Positions 60,698 to 64,000 of a DNA stretch of 64,000 bases are shown piece by piece. The stretch is taken from NCBI GenBank assembly GCA_028752905.1, contig JAQNBH010000010.1, positions 16,271,940-16,335,939 of the forward strand, read 5' to 3'. A program made the position numbers and the translations under genes. Every line of letters begins with the position of its first letter. The stretch's first letter is position 1. Source of the stretch: Cladorhizidae sp. MBARI D1340-BT2. Lineage: Eukaryota > Porifera > Demospongiae > Poecilosclerida > Cladorhizidae. The notes under the pieces were generated by a model. It was not told the DNA's origin and did no database searches. It worked only from the letters and a program-made list of their open reading frames with translations.

Positions 60698-62035
60698 GTA
60701 AGTTGAGCTGGTAAAGTGGATTGGAGTGTACCAAGGGTGGAAGAGTTAACTCATTATCTGCTCACATCTAAATGTTTATGCAAAGTATTCGATAGATAAG
60801 GAATATTTGCTTTAAGAGTCAAACTTGGTTAGGAAATAGTTAAGCATTCATTAAGCCACTTATTTCCCTTTCCAGCACTGAAGATTAGATGCATGTGTGG
60901 GATTTAAACAAGCAGTGACAGTTTATGCTGTCCTGGAAAATGTGGTACACATAATACTGTATGTATTTAGGAAAATTCAAATGTCCAAAAGGAGTGAAGG
61001 GTGAGTGAACAAAACTTGAGTGTATACACAATCAGTTAAGGTGGGTCTACAAATGAGCTTGTTACTTTAGCCAACTGCTACATACTATTAACACACCCTA
61101 CCATTATTTTAGTCGTGTTCAACAGATTCAGGCACTGAAGAGATGGTGAACAAAGTAATAAACACAACTTGCTAGTCCTCATTATATACTAGCATTTTTT
61201 TAGCTTCCACTTTTTTTAGTTGTCACTTTGTTGAGCTCACAGTAAGAGGACAACATGAATCTTCTTGTCAAAGGACGTCTGAAATTACTAGAGCTTCTTT
61301 AGCTGTCACCTCTTCCTGCTGTCACAGAATGTTACCATCTCCACTGCCACCGTTGCCACTGCAACACCACAAAACTTGAATTTTGGACTAATTATGTCTG
61401 CATATGCATGATGTCAACACATGTTCTGGACAAAAAGAGAGGAGAAACACTAAATGCTAGCTCGAAGTATTTCAGATTGCATTGCTGATGTTCACAATAT
61501 TTTAAAAAAAGATACCTCAAGTTGTGTTGCATGGTGCGACCAGTATATTGTAAATGAACCATAAACCAGTAAATGAGACAAAACTCTTTGAGGGTGAATC
61601 TACAATTTGAGGAAATTTTCAGTAAATCAGGATAAATATATAGCATAATTACAAAGAATACTCTGCTAACACTTTTCAACATAGATCTCTTAACTTAGTC
61701 TTCACTCGTTGAACTTGGTCTGTAATCAAGGATATTATACCCTCCTCTAGCAGAAGCTGGTTAAATTAATCAAAGATCAAAGCTTGTAAACTTATACAAG
61801 TTTGCCTAGTGGCAGCTAACTTGTAGTGATTTGCATAGGTTACCTATCTGACCAACATCTACAGCCAGGAAGTGGAATAGAGACAGAACTACTCTAATTC
61901 AGTAGGAGGGCTTCAGTTGTAATAAGGCTTCACCTGTGGTAAGGCCAATCAGTAAACCTTCATCCACTTCAGTTATCAAGGCTTCAGCTGTAGTGAGGCT
62001 TCTGTTGTCAAGTTGATAAGTACATTATGGAGCTT
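60698..62035. other. Gene-free stretch
   Basis: No exon recognised. 61110-61170 contains a short segment (aataaacacaacttgctagtcct) similar to one near 30570-30600 (minus strand). Confidence 0.4.
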
Positions 62036-64000
62036 TACACTCTAGCAGAGAACTGCAATATGGTGAGCTAACCTCAAAATGATACAAGACCACCTATTAG
62101 TGGGCATTCATGATGGACCACTCTCAGAAAGAACCGAGACCTTGCTTTGGATAAAATAAAGAAAATAATTTGCCAGTGGGAAGCCATTCAAGAACAACAG
62201 TTAGCACTGCAAGGAGATGATGGATAGCCTTGAAGCGCAACAATCAGGCATGGAAGCATTAGTAAACCAATCGACAGACGAAAGGGTGCTTACTCACCAA
62301 GGGATACTGAACAGTACCAACAAGCAAAGAAAGAATGCACAAGATGTGGCAAAGGTCAACACACTTTGGGGGAAGAGCAGCTATTTGCCATTATTGCCAG
62401 AGAAAGGGTCACTACAGCAACATGTGTCTGTTAAGGACAGTGGCTAAAGTGTTTAGCGAGAGCTACACTCATGTCGACTGAGCATCCCTCAGCACAATTG
62501 CAGCAAGCAATGGAAAGTGAAGGTACAAATGTCCAAACAGATGACAGAGTTCAAGCTTGATATGGAGCAAAGGTCACAGCCATATCAAAGACAAACTTCC
62601 AGGAGATTGGGAAGAAGTTGCTAACTGTAGTAGACAAAAAACTACCTAAAAATTCTGGCGCAGTTCCAAGAGAAAATTGCGTACAAATGCACTCCTGCCA
62701 GAAAATGATATACATGGTGGAAGAATTAAAATCTAACTTACTCGGCCTTCCAGCAATAGAAGCACTAAATTTAGTAGCAAAGATGGATGCCACAATGACA
62801 ACAGATTAGTCAGGCATTTTCCAGAAACACTCATCCCTCTTCTAAGGATTAGGTATTCTTGGAGAACTATACGAGATCCATCTGCAGCCAGAGGCAAGAC
62901 CATATTCCCTTTTCACCCCAAGAAACATACCTCTACCCATACGCTCGAAATTGGAATGGGAGTGAGAATGCATGGAATCCCAGAGAGTCATCTCCAAAGT
63001 TGACTGTCATAATCCATGGTGCGCAGGAGTAGTAGTTCCCAAAAAGAGTGCAGAGGTCAACCAACATATCTGTTGATCTCAAACCATTGAACGGGAGCAT
63101 CCTCAGAGAGGTGCATGCACTCTCTAAGGTCGAAGAAACCTTAGCTCAATTGGCAGGAGCAACTTTTTCACAAAGATCTATGCCAACTCTGGAGTCTGGC
63201 AAATTCCCCTTACAGAATGATCACAACTTCTTACCACATTTATAACGCCGAATAGTCGTTACTGCTTCATTAAGCTACCGTTATGCATCTCTTGTGCACC
63301 TGAACACTTCCAGGAAAAGATGACCCAAATCTTAACAGGTCAGGATGGAATGCACTGCCAAATGGATGATGTGCTGGTATTTGGCAATGACCAAAAACAG
63401 CATTACAGCCAACAAACAGTCGTGCTTGACTGGACCAGAATGCGGTCAAACTAAACAGTATAGTACATTCTAGAGCTATCGTTAGTACATCGTTAATTAG
63501 CACATGTCACATCCTCCTTTCTTGGAATTCAGTCAGATTTGGACCGGAGCCTTGAAGGCCATTCCTATCTGGGTTCTTGTCCTGATTCTTCCCGATATAC
63601 CTGGTTGGTCATATCTCATCGCTAGGTTCGGGGTGTTGGGTGTGATGTTGAGGTGGATCATGTTTCTCTGGACTTCATCACTCTGAGTACTGTCCATGCC
63701 CATCTGTGCAAAAGAGTACACACCTCATCTCGAGCCGCTTATGTCAACACCTCTGCCAGACTATCCATGGCAGAAAGTTGCATCTGACCTATTCTACCTG
63801 AAGGGAGACAACTAAATCACTGTAGTAGACTATTTCTTGAGATATCCAGAGATTATAATGCAGAGATAAACAACCTCTACTGGAATCATTGATGTTTTGA
63901 AGTCAGTGTTTTCAAGACATGGTATTCCAGAGGCACTAATTGATGAATGGGCCCTTGTACTCATCCGAAGAGTTTGTTCCTTTGCTGCAGAGCACAATTT
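62036..64000 (+). mobile_element. Ty3/Gypsy retrotransposon, K02A2.6-like (decayed, runs off window)
   Basis: Gag end KMIQDHLLVGIHDGPLSERT (near 62075-62135); a CCHC knuckle with preceding CxxC (KECTRCGKGQH, CHYCQRKGHYSNMC, near 62330-62430). The protease region is not recognisable. RT parts are VDLKPLNGSILREVH (63070), CISCAPEHFQEKMTQILTGQ and MDDVLVFGNDQ (63280-63400; MDD replaces the usual YMDD context). Integrase starts near 63735 (TPLPDYPWQKVASDL, FYLKGDN), then VVDYFLRYPEI and SVFSRHGIPEALIDEW to the edge. RNase H is missing between about 63430 and 63735, where unrelated sequence lies. Many stops. Confidence 0.85.

Overview
The window is eukaryotic, AT-rich animal DNA. Genes are split by introns with GT/AG borders, nearly all extracellular exons have phase 1 borders, and most of the rest is decayed transposons. 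A tyrosine-kinase receptor with Calx-beta ectodomains, Penelope, Ty3/Gypsy, hAT and piggyBac relics and compact exons suggest an early-branching metazoan, most likely a demosponge. The organism is inferred from content; no marker gene proves it.

The one convincing functional gene is on the + strand from before position 198 to 15889. It is a receptor tyrosine kinase whose visible part has three Calx-beta domains, each split over two exons, then a transmembrane helix and a full kinase domain. Its introns hold a roughly 670-bp hairpin (7886-8552), simple repeats and a possible 23-nt microexon. The 5' end lies left of the window.

16.9-24.5 kb is a transposon cluster on the minus strand: a Penelope-like element with a GIY-YIG nuclease remnant (17.2-19.4 kb) abutting a decayed Ty3/Gypsy element (19.4-22.4 kb). 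24.5-29.7 kb is an array of degenerate CA-rich blocks alternating with a conserved spacer module, with a transposase-like relic inside. The same array recurs in the opposite orientation (TG-rich) at 55.5-60.0 kb.

30.5-37.2 kb holds one copy of a segmental duplication (the other is at 47.9-54.2 kb), a fairly well-preserved hAT transposase (33.2-35.3 kb), a Gypsy RNase H fragment with a polypurine tract and LTR start (35.5-36.1 kb), and a second Penelope fragment (36.5-37.17 kb). That fragment ends inside a duplicated last exon of the kinase gene.

37.2-47.6 kb on the minus strand is a graveyard of Calx-beta exons from one or more paralogous receptors, with frameshifts and stops, plus a truncated piggyBac transposase at 46.7-47.3 kb (+). 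A cysteine-rich exon occurs three times (31.2, 48.4 and 60.6 kb); only the last has an open frame and both splice sites. The right end (62.0-64.0 kb) is a decayed Gypsy element running off the window.

Overall the locus looks like a receptor gene family that expanded by local inverted and direct duplication and was then broken up by mobile elements. The Calx-beta receptor kinase and the mirrored CA/TG composite arrays are the most novel features seen.
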